Shown: piece by piece, positions 1 to 7,734 of the stretch | Numbering within the stretch: the stretch's first letter is position 1 | How the letters are laid out: each line of letters opens with the position of its first letter | DNA from: Endozoicomonas arenosclerae | Lineage (GTDB): Bacteria > Pseudomonadota > Gammaproteobacteria > Pseudomonadales > Endozoicomonadaceae | Reading direction: 5' to 3' | Length of the DNA: 36,309 nt | NCBI RefSeq assembly: GCF_001562015.1 | Contig: NZ_LASA01000130.1 | Coordinates: 1-36,309 of the forward strand | The notes under the pieces: generated by a model | Database searches by the model: none | The model's input: the letters and a program-made list of their open reading frames with translations, nothing else | Told to the model about the DNA's origin: nothing | Position numbers and translations under genes: made by a program

Positions 1-231
1 GGGGTTGAGCACATAGACTTCGTGGACTCTTTCGAACGCAATAGAGGCCAGTAGCTGGTGGTAACAGCCCGTTGCTTCCATAGCCAGGGCTGTTGACTGG
101 GGCAGAGAGAGAACCCACTCCGTGATCTCTGTGGGTGAATTAGCAATACGTTTGAAAGAACCATCCTGACTACAAATGTCTAACCATTGCGAAGACACAT
201 CAATACCAATGAAGTTAAGTATTGTTTCCAT
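1..231 (-). CDS. IS110 family transposase, N-terminal part
   Basis: The 77 codons visible run from the ATG at 229-231 to the window edge, so the C-terminal part is missing. The sequence has the IS110 RuvC-like DEDD start: a FIGIDVSSQWLDI strand with the first Asp, then MEATGCYH carrying the acidic residue, then VYVLNP. IS110 transposases are RuvC-fold recombinases with a C-terminal catalytic serine and are guided in studied members by an element-encoded bridge RNA. A GTG three codons upstream (238-240) could also start the protein, but the ATG gives the usual N-terminus. No frameshift is seen in the visible part, so the element may be active. Confidence 0.85.
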   Translation of the reverse strand, partial: METILNFIGIDVSSQWLDICSQDGSFKRIANSPTEITEWVLSLPQSTALAMEATGCYHQLLASIAFERVHEVYVLNP

Positions 232-244
232 AACGGTCACCTAG

Positions 245-420
245 ATCTAATCTTCATACGGGGGGGGGTGACCACAAGCTGGCGTTAGCTTGCAAAAATT
301 GTCTACCGTAAGGTAGGAGTGCTCCTAATCGTCGCTCATGCTTGTGGGTGGGGATTTCTCAGTCAGTCTGTCCGAAAGGCAGTAAGCAGTCGATGCCCCT
401 CACCTTATACAAATAATTAG
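245..420 (-). ncRNA. candidate IS110 bridge RNA in the left-end leader
   Basis: The noncoding left end, read on the minus strand toward the transposase, is rich in stems. An 8-bp stem joins 340-347 with 272-279 (CCACAAGC with GCTTGTGG). It encloses hairpins at 303-316 (5-bp stem, 4-nt loop) and 314-327 (TAGGAG/CTCCTA). A competing hairpin lies at 275-292, and a bulged 5' hairpin at 368-382. A 5' hairpin followed by looped stems is the layout of known IS110 bridge RNAs. The ends are approximate, and I could not assign target- or donor-binding guides. A run of nine G at 260-268 may be error-prone. Confidence 0.5.
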
Positions 421-438
421 AGACAGGTTAAACATACA

Positions 439-533
439 AGCCTGTCGAAGCCCAATACCACCACCCTTCGACAAGCTCAGGGTGAACGGAGTCCATGTAT
501 AAGTCGGGAAGTTATTTCGAGACAAATCAATAG
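439..533. repeat. REP-like palindromic repeat, truncated by the IS110 element (copy A)
   Basis: This is the right-hand part of a roughly 119-bp repeat found whole at 14352-14470 and 28553-28675. It keeps the inner palindrome halves (CCTGTCGAAG and CCCTTCGACAAGCTCAGGG) and the conserved tail GGGAAGTTATTTCGAGACAA. The outer part, which would read CCCGTTCGGGCTG, is missing and replaced by the IS end. Confidence 0.85.
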
Positions 534-540
534 TGAAGGG

Positions 541-1947
541 TCAGCTATAAAGTTTTACCCGAAACAGAGCACCGCCCAGTTCAGAATCTTCAATGGTCAG
601 TTGCCCTTCATAGCTATCAATGATTTCCATGGCTATAGCCAGACCAATACCCTGCCCGGGTGTTCGGCTGTCGGCACGAACCCCTCTTTTCAGAATGTCG
701 TTTCTTCGGTCTGCGGGCACTCCAGGGCCATCGTCTTCTATTACCAGTTCCAGATACAACCGGGCTCTCTTATCCCGGAATGAAGCAATGGAAACCCTGA
801 CATTCTGGAGACAAAGCTTGTATGCGTTCTCCAGCATATTGCCCATGATCTCCATAAGATCCTGCTCTTCACCGGTAAACTCACACCCTTGTTGAACATG
901 GCTATCCAGCTGGATATGTTTGTGGTGATAAACTTTGTCCAGAGTCCGGGTGATACGTTCAATTACCTGCTGAACATTAATGTGATTTTTGACCAATCCT
1001 TTCTGGCGGGTAACCGCTCGCTGTAACTGATAGCTGATGATCTGGTTCATTCTCTGAACCTGCTCCTCAACAATACTTTCTTTATCAGGTAGAGGAGCAT
1101 CACCAGACTGTTTCTGCAAATCCTCACTCTGTTGCACTGTCTGCAAAACAGCCAGAGGCGTTTTCAAACTATGAGCCAGATCCGCCATGGCATCCCGGTA
1201 ACGTTCCCGCTGGCTGCGCTCATTGTTCAGAAGCTGGTTCAGGGCAGCAGTCAGCTTGGTCAGTTCTCTTGGGTATTCACCTTCCAAACGATCACTGCTA
1301 CCCGATTCAATATCCCTGAGATTACGAGTCAATTGTCGAATAGGATGAAGCGACCACTGCATGCCCAGCCAAACCACCAGCAACATGCCCAATGCCGTAA
1401 ACAATAGCCAGAACAATAATGAACGACGGAAAGAGTTAAGCACCTCAAAATATTCTGTGGCGGGGGTCAGGGTGACAAAAATGAGAGGGATACCATCCAG
1501 CGATACATCAATGTCGTAGAAAAAGTACTTGCCGGTGGGATCCGATGAAAGATCAAACTCGGTGATCTCGCCATCGTTGTCGGGAACATAGTGAATGACT
1601 TCATCCAGTGTCGACCGGGAGCGCCAGATGGCATTGCCCGACATATCATAAACTATGCCCAGTACCGGCGATTCAACCTGGTTGAATTTTTCATCCGGCA
1701 ATTTATCAGGCATGACCAGCCGACCCTCTTCGATGCGGGCAGCGGTAAGAAGTACATTGGCATCAGCAGCCAATTCTTTTCGGATAGCGCCAAACTGGGC
1801 ACTTTCAAAAGACGCCATGACTGAAAGCATCACCAGGATAAGGCTGACCAGCAGCATAATGCCAGAGGCCAGCAAGACCCTGAGCCGCAGAGAGTTCTTG
1901 ATATCAAATACCTTGGAAAGACTCAGGGTGCTAAACAATGTTTTCAT
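541..1947 (-). CDS. phoQ: PhoQ-like sensor histidine kinase
   Basis: Membrane sensor kinase that phosphorylates the adjacent PhoP; in characterised bacteria PhoQ senses low Mg2+, acid pH and cationic peptides. It has an N-terminal membrane segment (about residues 25-48), a periplasmic sensor domain, a second membrane segment near 180-200 and HAMP. The H-box is LAHSLKTPLAVLQ, the N-box MGNMLENA, and the ATP lid motifs EDDGPGV and GQGIGLAIA; these match PhoQ closely rather than a generic kinase. The gene lies 24 bp downstream of phoP, so the two are surely cotranscribed. I chose ATG 1945-1947; a GTG two codons upstream (1951-1953) is the alternative, and neither has a clear ribosome binding site. 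Confidence 0.88.
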   Translation of the reverse strand: MKTLFSTLSLSKVFDIKNSLRLRVLLASGIMLLVSLILVMLSVMASFESAQFGAIRKELAADANVLLTAARIEEGRLVMPDKLPDEKFNQVESPVLGIVYDMSGNAIWRSRSTLDEVIHYVPDNDGEITEFDLSSDPTGKYFFYDIDVSLDGIPLIFVTLTPATEYFEVLNSFRRSLLFWLLFTALGMLLVVWLGMQWSLHPIRQLTRNLRDIESGSSDRLEGEYPRELTKLTAALNQLLNNERSQRERYRDAMADLAHSLKTPLAVLQTVQQSEDLQKQSGDAPLPDKESIVEEQVQRMNQIISYQLQRAVTRQKGLVKNHINVQQVIERITRTLDKVYHHKHIQLDSHVQQGCEFTGEEQDLMEIMGNMLENAYKLCLQNVRVSIASFRDKRARLYLELVIEDDGPGVPADRRNDILKRGVRADSRTPGQGIGLAIAMEIIDSYEGQLTIEDSELGGALFRVKLYS

Positions 1948-1971
1948 GAGCACATGGCTGTATGAATGACT

Positions 1972-2646
1972 TCAGGAACAGGACAGAGTAAAAAGATACC
2001 CCTGCCCGCGAATGGTTTCTATAGGGTTATCGACCCCTTCACCTTCCAGCTTTTTCCTGAGTCGGCCCACCAGCACTTCCAGTACATTACTGTCACGCCC
2101 TTCATCTTCATAAAGTTCGTCGATCAGCTGCCGCTTGGAAACCACCTGCTGGGCATGGCGCATCATATATTCCAGAATCTTGTACTCATAAGCTGTGAGG
2201 GAAAGACTCTTGTCGTCACACCAGACCTGCTTGCGAGACAGATCCAGCATCAACGGGCCGGCCTTGATACGGGGCTGACTGAAGCCTGATGAACGCCTGA
2301 CCAGCGCATTCAGTCTGGCTTTCAACTCTTCAAAACGGAAAGGTTTGACCAGATAATCATCAGCTCCGGCTTCCAGTCCCGATACCTTGTCTTCCCAGTT
2401 ACCACGGGCAGTCAGAATCAGAATGGGGAAATTCTTGCCCTGATCTCTCAATGTTCTGATCAGCTCAAGCCCATCCATACCGGGCAGCCCCAGATCAATA
2501 ATGGCTGCATCTGGCGTGTACTGGTCAGCAAAATAGAGTGCTTCACGGGCATCAGGAGCCGAATAGACTTTATGCTCCAGGCTACCCAGCTGGTAACTGA
2601 TGTGATGACGAAGCAGATCGTCGTCTTCCACCACCATAAACTTCAT
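1972..2646 (-). CDS. phoP: PhoP response regulator
   Basis: OmpR-family response regulator of 224 aa. The receiver domain has acidic residues at 8-10, the phospho-acceptor Asp51 (AIIDLGLPGMDG) and the switch Lys in DDYLVKPF. It is followed by a winged-helix DNA-binding domain ending in RGQGYLF. MKFMVVEDDDLLRHH and the ending are near-signatures of PhoP. It would bind direct-repeat PhoP boxes in promoters controlling Mg2+ homeostasis, lipid A modification and envelope genes. phoQ follows directly. The upstream gap (2647-2919) carries a REP-like repeat and no gene. No PhoP box was identified by eye. Confidence 0.93.
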   Translation of the reverse strand: MKFMVVEDDDLLRHHISYQLGSLEHKVYSAPDAREALYFADQYTPDAAIIDLGLPGMDGLELIRTLRDQGKNFPILILTARGNWEDKVSGLEAGADDYLVKPFRFEELKARLNALVRRSSGFSQPRIKAGPLMLDLSRKQVWCDDKSLSLTAYEYKILEYMMRHAQQVVSKRQLIDELYEDEGRDSNVLEVLVGRLRKKLEGEGVDNPIETIRGQGYLFTLSCS

Positions 2647-2719
2647 GGAATTGTCCTGTCTTTTCTATATAAACAGTCGGGCTATTTATACAGTGGAACT
2701 TTCAGGCTGCTAGTGCTGC

Positions 2720-2830
2720 CAAGCGTTAATATTCAAACATACTCCGTTCATCCTGAGCTTGTCGAAGGATCTTGGAAATGCGTTTCGACAGGCTCAGTGC
2801 GAACGGTATGGGGTTTAGCGCTTAACTGCA
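2720..2830. repeat. REP-like palindromic repeat, second subclass (copy D)
   Basis: A pair of opposed half-palindromes, CCGTTCATCCTGAGCTTGTC at 2747-2766 and TTTCGACAGGCTCAGTGCG further right, flanked by CCAAGCGTT on the left and an imperfect GCGCTTAAC on the right. It resembles the repeat at 36146-36247 and differs outside the core from the copies at 439, 14352 and 28553. It lies between two minus-strand genes, upstream of phoP and downstream of the barrel gene. Confidence 0.75.
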
Positions 2831-2870
2831 CCAGATTGCCTGAACTTGAATGAACTGTCAGTGAACCGGG

Positions 2871-2900
2871 TCAGGGCTGCCGCTTTCGAGACTGCCCTGA
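2871..2900. other. stem-loop after outer-membrane protein gene
   Basis: TCAGGGC (2871-2877) pairs with GCCCTGA (2894-2900), 20 bp past the end of the barrel gene on the minus strand. There is no U tract, so this may be an mRNA-stabilising 3' stem rather than an intrinsic terminator. Confidence 0.4.
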
Positions 2901-2919
2901 AAGAAGTTTCGGCAATAAA

Positions 2920-3603
2920 TCAGAAACTATAGTTTAACGCCAGGAACGCAGACTGCTGGGATTTGCTCTCGAGCTTCAGACGCTCACCGTTAAAGGTGCC
3001 TGTAATCTCGTTGTTGGAGCGGGTATAGCGATAGCCCAGTTCCGCAGAGAGATTATCGGTCAGATTCTGGAGGAAACCAGCCTGAACACCGTACATCAGA
3101 GCGGTATCACGCTTGGTGCGGCTGCCATTATGCTGACTGGTTACCTTGTCGGCATGCTGACTCTGAGAGTATTTCAGTTTATTCAGGCCAACAGTACCAC
3201 CGGCGTAGAACTGGGTATTGCCGGAGTCGGTCAGTGGAATGACATAATCGGCGGAAAGGCTCAGTTCATAGTTTTTGTAGCGATAGCTCTCACTGGTTGT
3301 GTTGCCACTGTCTGTTGAATGACGCTTCTTGTAACTCTTGTCGTCCAGAATAAAGTTACCGTAGATACGGGTATTGTCATTCAACCAGGTGCCCAGTCTG
3401 AAACCGACCATATCGCGGTTTTCCAGCTTGTTCTCGATTCTTGCATCCGTGATATCGGAACGAAGGGTCGTGCCATTGGATTTCAGGTTCATATCCTGAC
3501 CAATTCGACCATACACGCCACCAATAAAGATATCACCAGCCATAACCTGGGAAGAAGCAACAGCCGCTACAGCGCCAGCCAGCAAGATTTTTTTGAATTG
3601 CAT
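2920..3603 (-). CDS. small outer-membrane beta-barrel protein
   Basis: 227 aa with a clear Sec signal peptide (MQFKKILLAGAVAAVASSQVMA, probable cleavage before Gly23). The rest alternates polar and aromatic residues in short strands and ends in ALNYSF, the C-terminal Phe signature recognised by the BAM complex. Segments such as LSAELGYRYTRSNNE and QFYAGGTVGLNKLKY are typical of the OmpA/OmpW-like 8-strand barrel superfamily (OMP_b-brl). No peptidoglycan-binding domain follows. The specific role (adhesion, small-solute passage, stress protection) cannot be read from the sequence. It is monocistronic, with a roughly 250-bp divergent promoter region shared with the gene at 3856. Confidence 0.8.
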   Translation of the reverse strand: MQFKKILLAGAVAAVASSQVMAGDIFIGGVYGRIGQDMNLKSNGTTLRSDITDARIENKLENRDMVGFRLGTWLNDNTRIYGNFILDDKSYKKRHSTDSGNTTSESYRYKNYELSLSADYVIPLTDSGNTQFYAGGTVGLNKLKYSQSQHADKVTSQHNGSRTKRDTALMYGVQAGFLQNLTDNLSAELGYRYTRSNNEITGTFNGERLKLESKSQQSAFLALNYSF

Positions 3604-3730
3604 TGTTATCTACCTGTGTGTTTGAGGGTACGTGCACACAGTAATTTCATAGCAATGAATAAAAACTGAATTTCTAATCTCTTTTAATGTAACTACCTAC
3701 GACTTTGGTCAAAAGCTCTGCCCTTATTAA

Positions 3731-3760
3731 GCCTAACTAACACCTCTGTTAGGCAACTTT
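3731..3760 (+). promoter_or_regulatory. inverted repeat upstream of the first tandem paralog
   Basis: GCCTAAC (3731-3737) and GTTAGGC (3748-3754) form a perfect 7-bp stem with a 10-nt loop, followed by AACTTTT. It lies about 100 bp before the ATG at 3856. It could be an operator, a leader terminator or an attenuator; the sequence alone does not decide. The second paralog does not show the same motif. Confidence 0.35.
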
Positions 3761-3855
3761 TCGAACTCTCTGCCACAACACCAGTCTGAATTGGTATCGG
3801 GTGACAGGGATTGTCCCTAACCGACTACAAGCTCAAAATCATGGAGGATAGAAAC

Positions 3856-4800
3856 ATGGACGCTAATGGAGCAACTTTTCTTTATAACGGCACTCAATAT
3901 GTGCCCTTTATAGAGCCCAGCACAGTGGAAATGGCCACTGAGATGGCTGCCGATTATTTCGGCAAAACCGTTACTGCATTCACCAGTGCATCTAACTACA
4001 TCAACGGTGTTGTAGCGCCTTACGTGGCACCAGTAAGCAGCAAGATTGCTGAACTGCAAACAGCCCTACCGGAAGCTGTTAGCTCAGCTCTAGGCAAGGA
4101 AGTAGCGATTGAAGGTGTAGGTTCTACCACCGTTGGCACCATTGCCGCGTTGGCTGGCCCAACTGTTCTGCCTATCGTGAACTACTTCCGAAACAGCTGG
4201 AACAGAAGCTCCGAGCTGAGCAATCTTCAGGCAGAAAACAACAAAGTACTTCTGGATGCTCTGGCTAAGTCTGACAGGGATATCGATGGTGCAATTGAAA
4301 CCGCTGATGCTCAGATTGCCAAGACCAACCTGTTGGTTCGCAAGCATAAGCAGGATGCTAAAGACAGCTTCTTCAGCTTCAAAAATATGCTCAAGCACAC
4401 TGTGACTGTACTGGCTCCTTTCTGTGTTCTACCACAGGTTGGCTTCGCCGTAGCAGGAACAGCGGCTCTGGTCGGTCTTACCACACGAGCAGTGACTCAC
4501 GTCCTGAACTACCGTGGTGAAGCCAGTCAGGCTACTGAAGAGCACAAGAGCACTGCTTCACTGAGACAGCTCAGAAACAGACTGCAGGAGCTGAAGGATA
4601 CTCATGAAGAGAAGGTTGCTATTGATGAAGCTGCTCAGCTGCAAGCTGATGCCTTGGCCAATAGCGCTGATCTGATTGAGCGGCAGACAGCTAGAATTGC
4701 TCGCAATGACGCTGAAATCCAGCGCTTGAGGAACCTCCCTCGCCCACCACATGTGGCAATTCCTATCGACGATGATGATGACGCTCCTCTCGATCTGTAA
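3856..4800 (+). CDS. unrecognised coiled-coil/hydrophobic protein, tandem paralog 1
   Basis: 314 aa, no family recognised. Start chosen at ATG 3856 because GGAGG lies 9 nt upstream and the N-terminus then aligns with the next gene (FLYNGTQYV with FVYNGTHYV). There is no signal peptide. Visible parts: a conserved N-terminal 120 residues with hydrophobic VGTIAALAGPTVLPIVNYF, a helical Asp/Lys-rich stretch, and a strongly conserved block beginning KDSFFSFKNM with LAPFCVLPQVGF and a 35-residue hydrophobic run. A charged helical tail with coiled-coil character ends in DDDDDAPLDL. Its own terminator follows. The two hydrophobic regions without a signal suggest a membrane-inserting or secreted (type III-like) protein, but that is inference. 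Confidence 0.75.
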   Translation: MDANGATFLYNGTQYVPFIEPSTVEMATEMAADYFGKTVTAFTSASNYINGVVAPYVAPVSSKIAELQTALPEAVSSALGKEVAIEGVGSTTVGTIAALAGPTVLPIVNYFRNSWNRSSELSNLQAENNKVLLDALAKSDRDIDGAIETADAQIAKTNLLVRKHKQDAKDSFFSFKNMLKHTVTVLAPFCVLPQVGFAVAGTAALVGLTTRAVTHVLNYRGEASQATEEHKSTASLRQLRNRLQELKDTHEEKVAIDEAAQLQADALANSADLIERQTARIARNDAEIQRLRNLPRPPHVAIPIDDDDDAPLDL

Positions 4801-4815
4801 TTGACATTGAACTAC

Positions 4816-4841
4816 AAGCCGGCCTGGTGCCGGCTTTTTTT
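4816..4841 (+). terminator. intrinsic terminator after paralog 1
   Basis: AAGCCGGC (4816-4823) pairs with GCCGGCTT (4829-4836) around loop CTGGT, followed by a run of seven T (4835-4841). A strong rho-independent terminator 16 bp past the stop codon. Confidence 0.9.
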
Positions 4842-4966
4842 ATGCCTGCCAAAGCGACTAACCATCCTGTCAGTCCCACACCAGAACTTCCTCCTTCAAG
4901 AACAGTCTTATTAATAGAGGTCCCAGAGAAGGGCTCTGAACCAAGCTCAAACATGGAGGAAACAGC

Positions 4967-6058
4967 ATGGATATGACAGCAAAGACATTCGTCTACAACG
5001 GTACGCATTATGTGCAGTATTTTGAGCCGACCAATACGACGGTCGCGGCTGACTTTATGGATAAAAACGCGACCTTGATCCAAAGTGCTCAAAACTACAT
5101 CAATGGATGCATAGCACCCTATATTGCACCGGTTACCAGTAGAATTGCAGATCTGCAAGCAGCAGCAAAAACCTGGCTACCTGATGCTGTGACTTCAGCA
5201 GTGGGTCAGGAAGTAGCGGTTGAAGGTGTTGGTTCTACTTCCGTCGGAACAATCGCTACTTTAGTTGGCCCAACAGTTCTGCCCGTTGTGAACTACCTAC
5301 GAAACAGCTGGAACAGAAGCTCTGAGCTGGTTCAAGTAAAATCTGAGAACAACAAGGCACTCAAAACCGCTCTTCAACAAGCAGCCAGAGACTCTGATGC
5401 AGCTTTTGCGACCACCATTAAACAAATCAAAAATTCAGACACAAAAGCTCAACAGCATGAGAAAAATGCTAAAGACAGTTTCTTCAGCTTCAAAAACATG
5501 ATGAAGCACTCGGTAACGGTTCTGGCACCCTTTTGTGTACTGCCTCAGGTTGGTTTTACAGTAGCGGCTACCGCAGCTGTCGTGGGAATCACAGCCCGTG
5601 CGATTACACATGTTCTGAATCATCGGGCGGAAGCTAAGCTCTGTGCGCAAGAGCGTGAGGACACCGACACTCTGAGACAGTTTAATCATGAACTTGAACG
5701 TCGCCTTGGGTTTGAAGATGCTCTTACTGAACGGAATCAGGATTTAGGAAGGAAGCAGGGAGAATTGGAAACGGTGCTAGAACAACTGCGTACGGCCCAA
5801 AATGTGATCAAAGCGCTCGATGAAAACGCAGAAGAGGCATTCCTGGATGCCCCAGAAGACACAGTTGAAAACAGGCTTCGTGAACAGCTTCAGGAAGCTA
5901 ACCGTAATCTGGGTATAGCTGAGGCCTTAATTGATGCCGGCGTAGATGACCTTAGACGTGAAAACGAACACTACAAAGAGGAAAATAGACGTCTACGGGC
6001 CATTGAGCAGGAACACATTCTACTTCAGCAGGAAATTGAAGAGGTTCAAAACCTTTAA
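4967..6058 (+). CDS. unrecognised coiled-coil/hydrophobic protein, tandem paralog 2
   Basis: 363 aa, clearly homologous to the preceding gene over its first 230 residues. Shared blocks include NGTHYV, YING.IAPY.APV, EVA.EGVGST.VGTI, GPTVLP.VNY.RNSWNRSSEL, KDSFFSFKNM.KH and VLAPFCVLPQVGF. Divergence is concentrated in the C-terminal third, here a long coiled coil (about 235-363) rich in Glu, Leu and Gln. The start ATG 4967 has GGAGG 9 nt upstream in the same ATGGAGG context as its paralog. A conserved membrane-active core with a variable coiled-coil tail resembles effector or translocator families, but I recognise no named domain. Its separate terminator suggests independent transcription. Confidence 0.75.
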   Translation: MDMTAKTFVYNGTHYVQYFEPTNTTVAADFMDKNATLIQSAQNYINGCIAPYIAPVTSRIADLQAAAKTWLPDAVTSAVGQEVAVEGVGSTSVGTIATLVGPTVLPVVNYLRNSWNRSSELVQVKSENNKALKTALQQAARDSDAAFATTIKQIKNSDTKAQQHEKNAKDSFFSFKNMMKHSVTVLAPFCVLPQVGFTVAATAAVVGITARAITHVLNHRAEAKLCAQEREDTDTLRQFNHELERRLGFEDALTERNQDLGRKQGELETVLEQLRTAQNVIKALDENAEEAFLDAPEDTVENRLREQLQEANRNLGIAEALIDAGVDDLRRENEHYKEENRRLRAIEQEHILLQQEIEEVQNL

Positions 6059-6076
6059 CTTTAAAGCGCCTTAACC

Positions 6077-6106
6077 AGAGCCGGCATTCGCCGGCTCTCT
6101 CTGTTT
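6077..6106 (+). terminator. probable terminator after paralog 2
   Basis: AGAGCCGGC (6077-6085) pairs with GCCGGCTCT (6090-6098) around loop ATTC, followed by a weak T-rich stretch (CTCTGTTT). It lies between convergent genes. Confidence 0.75.
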
Positions 6107-6117
6107 GAAAAACCGCT

Positions 6118-7524
6118 TTAAATCGCTGAAGCCATTTTCATGGAAACAGAATGTTTCTCAACTTCCCGTCTGCTCAAAGCTCTGAAGCGGAGCAGTAAGA
6201 ACACAGCAGAAAGTGTCAGAGCCAGTACCAGTCCGATCCAAAGTCCATGAGGACCCATAGGCTCATCAGCAATCAAATCCGTCAGACCCAGTGTATAACC
6301 CAAAGGCAAGGCAATGCCCCAGCAGGCTATCAGAATAATGATCATCGGTACCCGGGTATCCTTGTAACCCCTCAACGCTCCGTTGGAAGCCACCTGAATT
6401 CCGTCGGCATACTGGAACAATGCCGCAAAAATCAACAGCTGTGCTGCCAGAACTTTTACTTCAGCATTCTGGGTATACAGGGAGGTCAGTCCATCCGCAA
6501 ACACCCACATTCCAATAGCCATCAGAGTGGCCGTCAGCAGAGTAGCAACAATACCGGCATAACCAGAAAATCTTGCTGCCTGCGGATCGCCAGCACCCAG
6601 TGCCTGGCCGACCCGAATGGTGATTCCCATAGACATGCTCAGTGGAACCATGAAGGCCATGCTGGCGAGACTCAAAGCGATCTGGTGGCCTGCTACCGTC
6701 ACAGCACCCAGCTTACCGATGACCAGAGCAACAGCAGAGAAAATACTGGCTTCAAAAAAGATCGCCAGTCCCATGGGTACACCCAGTTTCAGATGCGCCA
6801 GGATTCGGGTCATTTCAGGCCATTCAAAGCGATCAAAAAGGTTCACTTCTTTATGCTTCTGGTTGTAGCGGGTGTAACAGAACATCAGCAGACACATCAC
6901 CCAGAAACAGATCGCAGTCGCATAACCACAACCCACACCACCCATTTCAGGAAAGCCAAACTTGCCGTAGATGAGTACATAGTTGATCGGAATATTAATC
7001 AGCAATGCTGCGAAGCTGATCAGCATAGCCGGCTTGGTAATAGAGCGCCCTTCACAATAACTGACCATGGTTTGATATAAACAGATACCGGGTACACCCC
7101 AGGCCAACGCCTCAAGGTAAGCCTCGGTCTTGGCCGCCATGCCCGGATCAACTTCCAGAAAATTAAGCAATGGCATAGGGTTCATCATAAGAACCATACC
7201 CATCACACTTAGCACCAGAGAAAGCCACATAGCCTGACGAACCGGAGAAGCAATCTCGTCAATTTTTCGGGCACCAAACAGATGGGCAACAGTGGGTGTC
7301 GTTGCCATCAGAATCCCTCTGATCAACAGATAGAGAGGCACCCAGATGCTGGAACCAATAGCCACAGCAGCCAGATCTTCCGCTGAATACTGGCCTGACA
7401 TACTGGTATCCACAAAGCCCATGCCTGTGGTGGCCAGCTGCGCACCCAGGATAGGGGCAGACAAATAAATAAGTTCTCGTAATTCCTTAAAATACCGTTG
7501 GTATAGAGGTGGACTGGTTGTCAT
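6118..7524 (-). CDS. norM: MATE family multidrug/Na+ antiporter (NorM type)
   Basis: 468 aa inner-membrane protein with about twelve hydrophobic segments arranged as two homologous halves. The N-terminal LSAPILGAQLATTGMGFVDT (Pro and Gln in helix 1, then the MGFVDT loop) and the second-half VGQALGAGDPQAARFSG are hallmark MATE sequences. NorM proteins export cationic drugs and dyes in exchange for Na+ or H+. It is divergent from mutM across a 210-bp gap with no visible gene. There is no linked regulator, so substrates cannot be predicted. Length and motifs are complete; the symbol is by family similarity only. Confidence 0.85.
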   Translation of the reverse strand: MTTSPPLYQRYFKELRELIYLSAPILGAQLATTGMGFVDTSMSGQYSAEDLAAVAIGSSIWVPLYLLIRGILMATTPTVAHLFGARKIDEIASPVRQAMWLSLVLSVMGMVLMMNPMPLLNFLEVDPGMAAKTEAYLEALAWGVPGICLYQTMVSYCEGRSITKPAMLISFAALLINIPINYVLIYGKFGFPEMGGVGCGYATAICFWVMCLLMFCYTRYNQKHKEVNLFDRFEWPEMTRILAHLKLGVPMGLAIFFEASIFSAVALVIGKLGAVTVAGHQIALSLASMAFMVPLSMSMGITIRVGQALGAGDPQAARFSGYAGIVATLLTATLMAIGMWVFADGLTSLYTQNAEVKVLAAQLLIFAALFQYADGIQVASNGALRGYKDTRVPMIIILIACWGIALPLGYTLGLTDLIADEPMGPHGLWIGLVLALTLSAVFLLLRFRALSRREVEKHSVSMKMASAI

Positions 7525-7734
7525 TTTTTCTCACTGTTATATTCACTTCTGCCATACTGAACCGGTGCAAAAGTGAGACTATCTTACCAGCCTGTTTATG
7601 CTATTAGATATGGGTAACTTGCCGTTATTATTCGAAAATTGACGTGGGATTTTTACCTATCTCTGCCCCTTGCTCGAACCGCCTTAAGCGCTTATCTCAT
7701 CGCCTTTTTATGACAAATTTGCTACTGTTTGCGG

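Larger units (their letters stand above)
1..438 (-). mobile_element. IS110-group insertion sequence, left-end part (runs off window)
   Basis: The transposase reads leftward off the window edge, and about 207 bp of noncoding DNA separates its start from the right-hand boundary near 438/439. The boundary was placed by comparison with the intact repeat at 28553-28675. From AGCCTGTCGAAG at 439 onward the two agree; before it they diverge completely. A long noncoding left end upstream of the transposase is typical of the IS110 group, whereas the IS1111 group has it downstream. No terminal inverted repeat is visible, as expected for IS110. The right end lies outside the window. Confidence 0.8.

Noticed and set aside
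245-420. Specific target and donor guides in the candidate bridge RNA
   Set aside because: Short partial matches to the REP target (such as TTCGGACAG against TTCGACAGG) need an insertion and are not better than chance.
3811-3855. Upstream TTG start for tandem paralog 1
   Set aside because: The ATG at 3856 has GGAGG at proper spacing and aligns with the paralog; the upstream 15 codons have no counterpart there.
6247-7080. 277-aa plus-strand open frame opposite the MATE gene
   Set aside because: Composition is His/Gln/Arg-rich, typical of the antisense of a membrane-protein gene; the MATE reading has clear family motifs.
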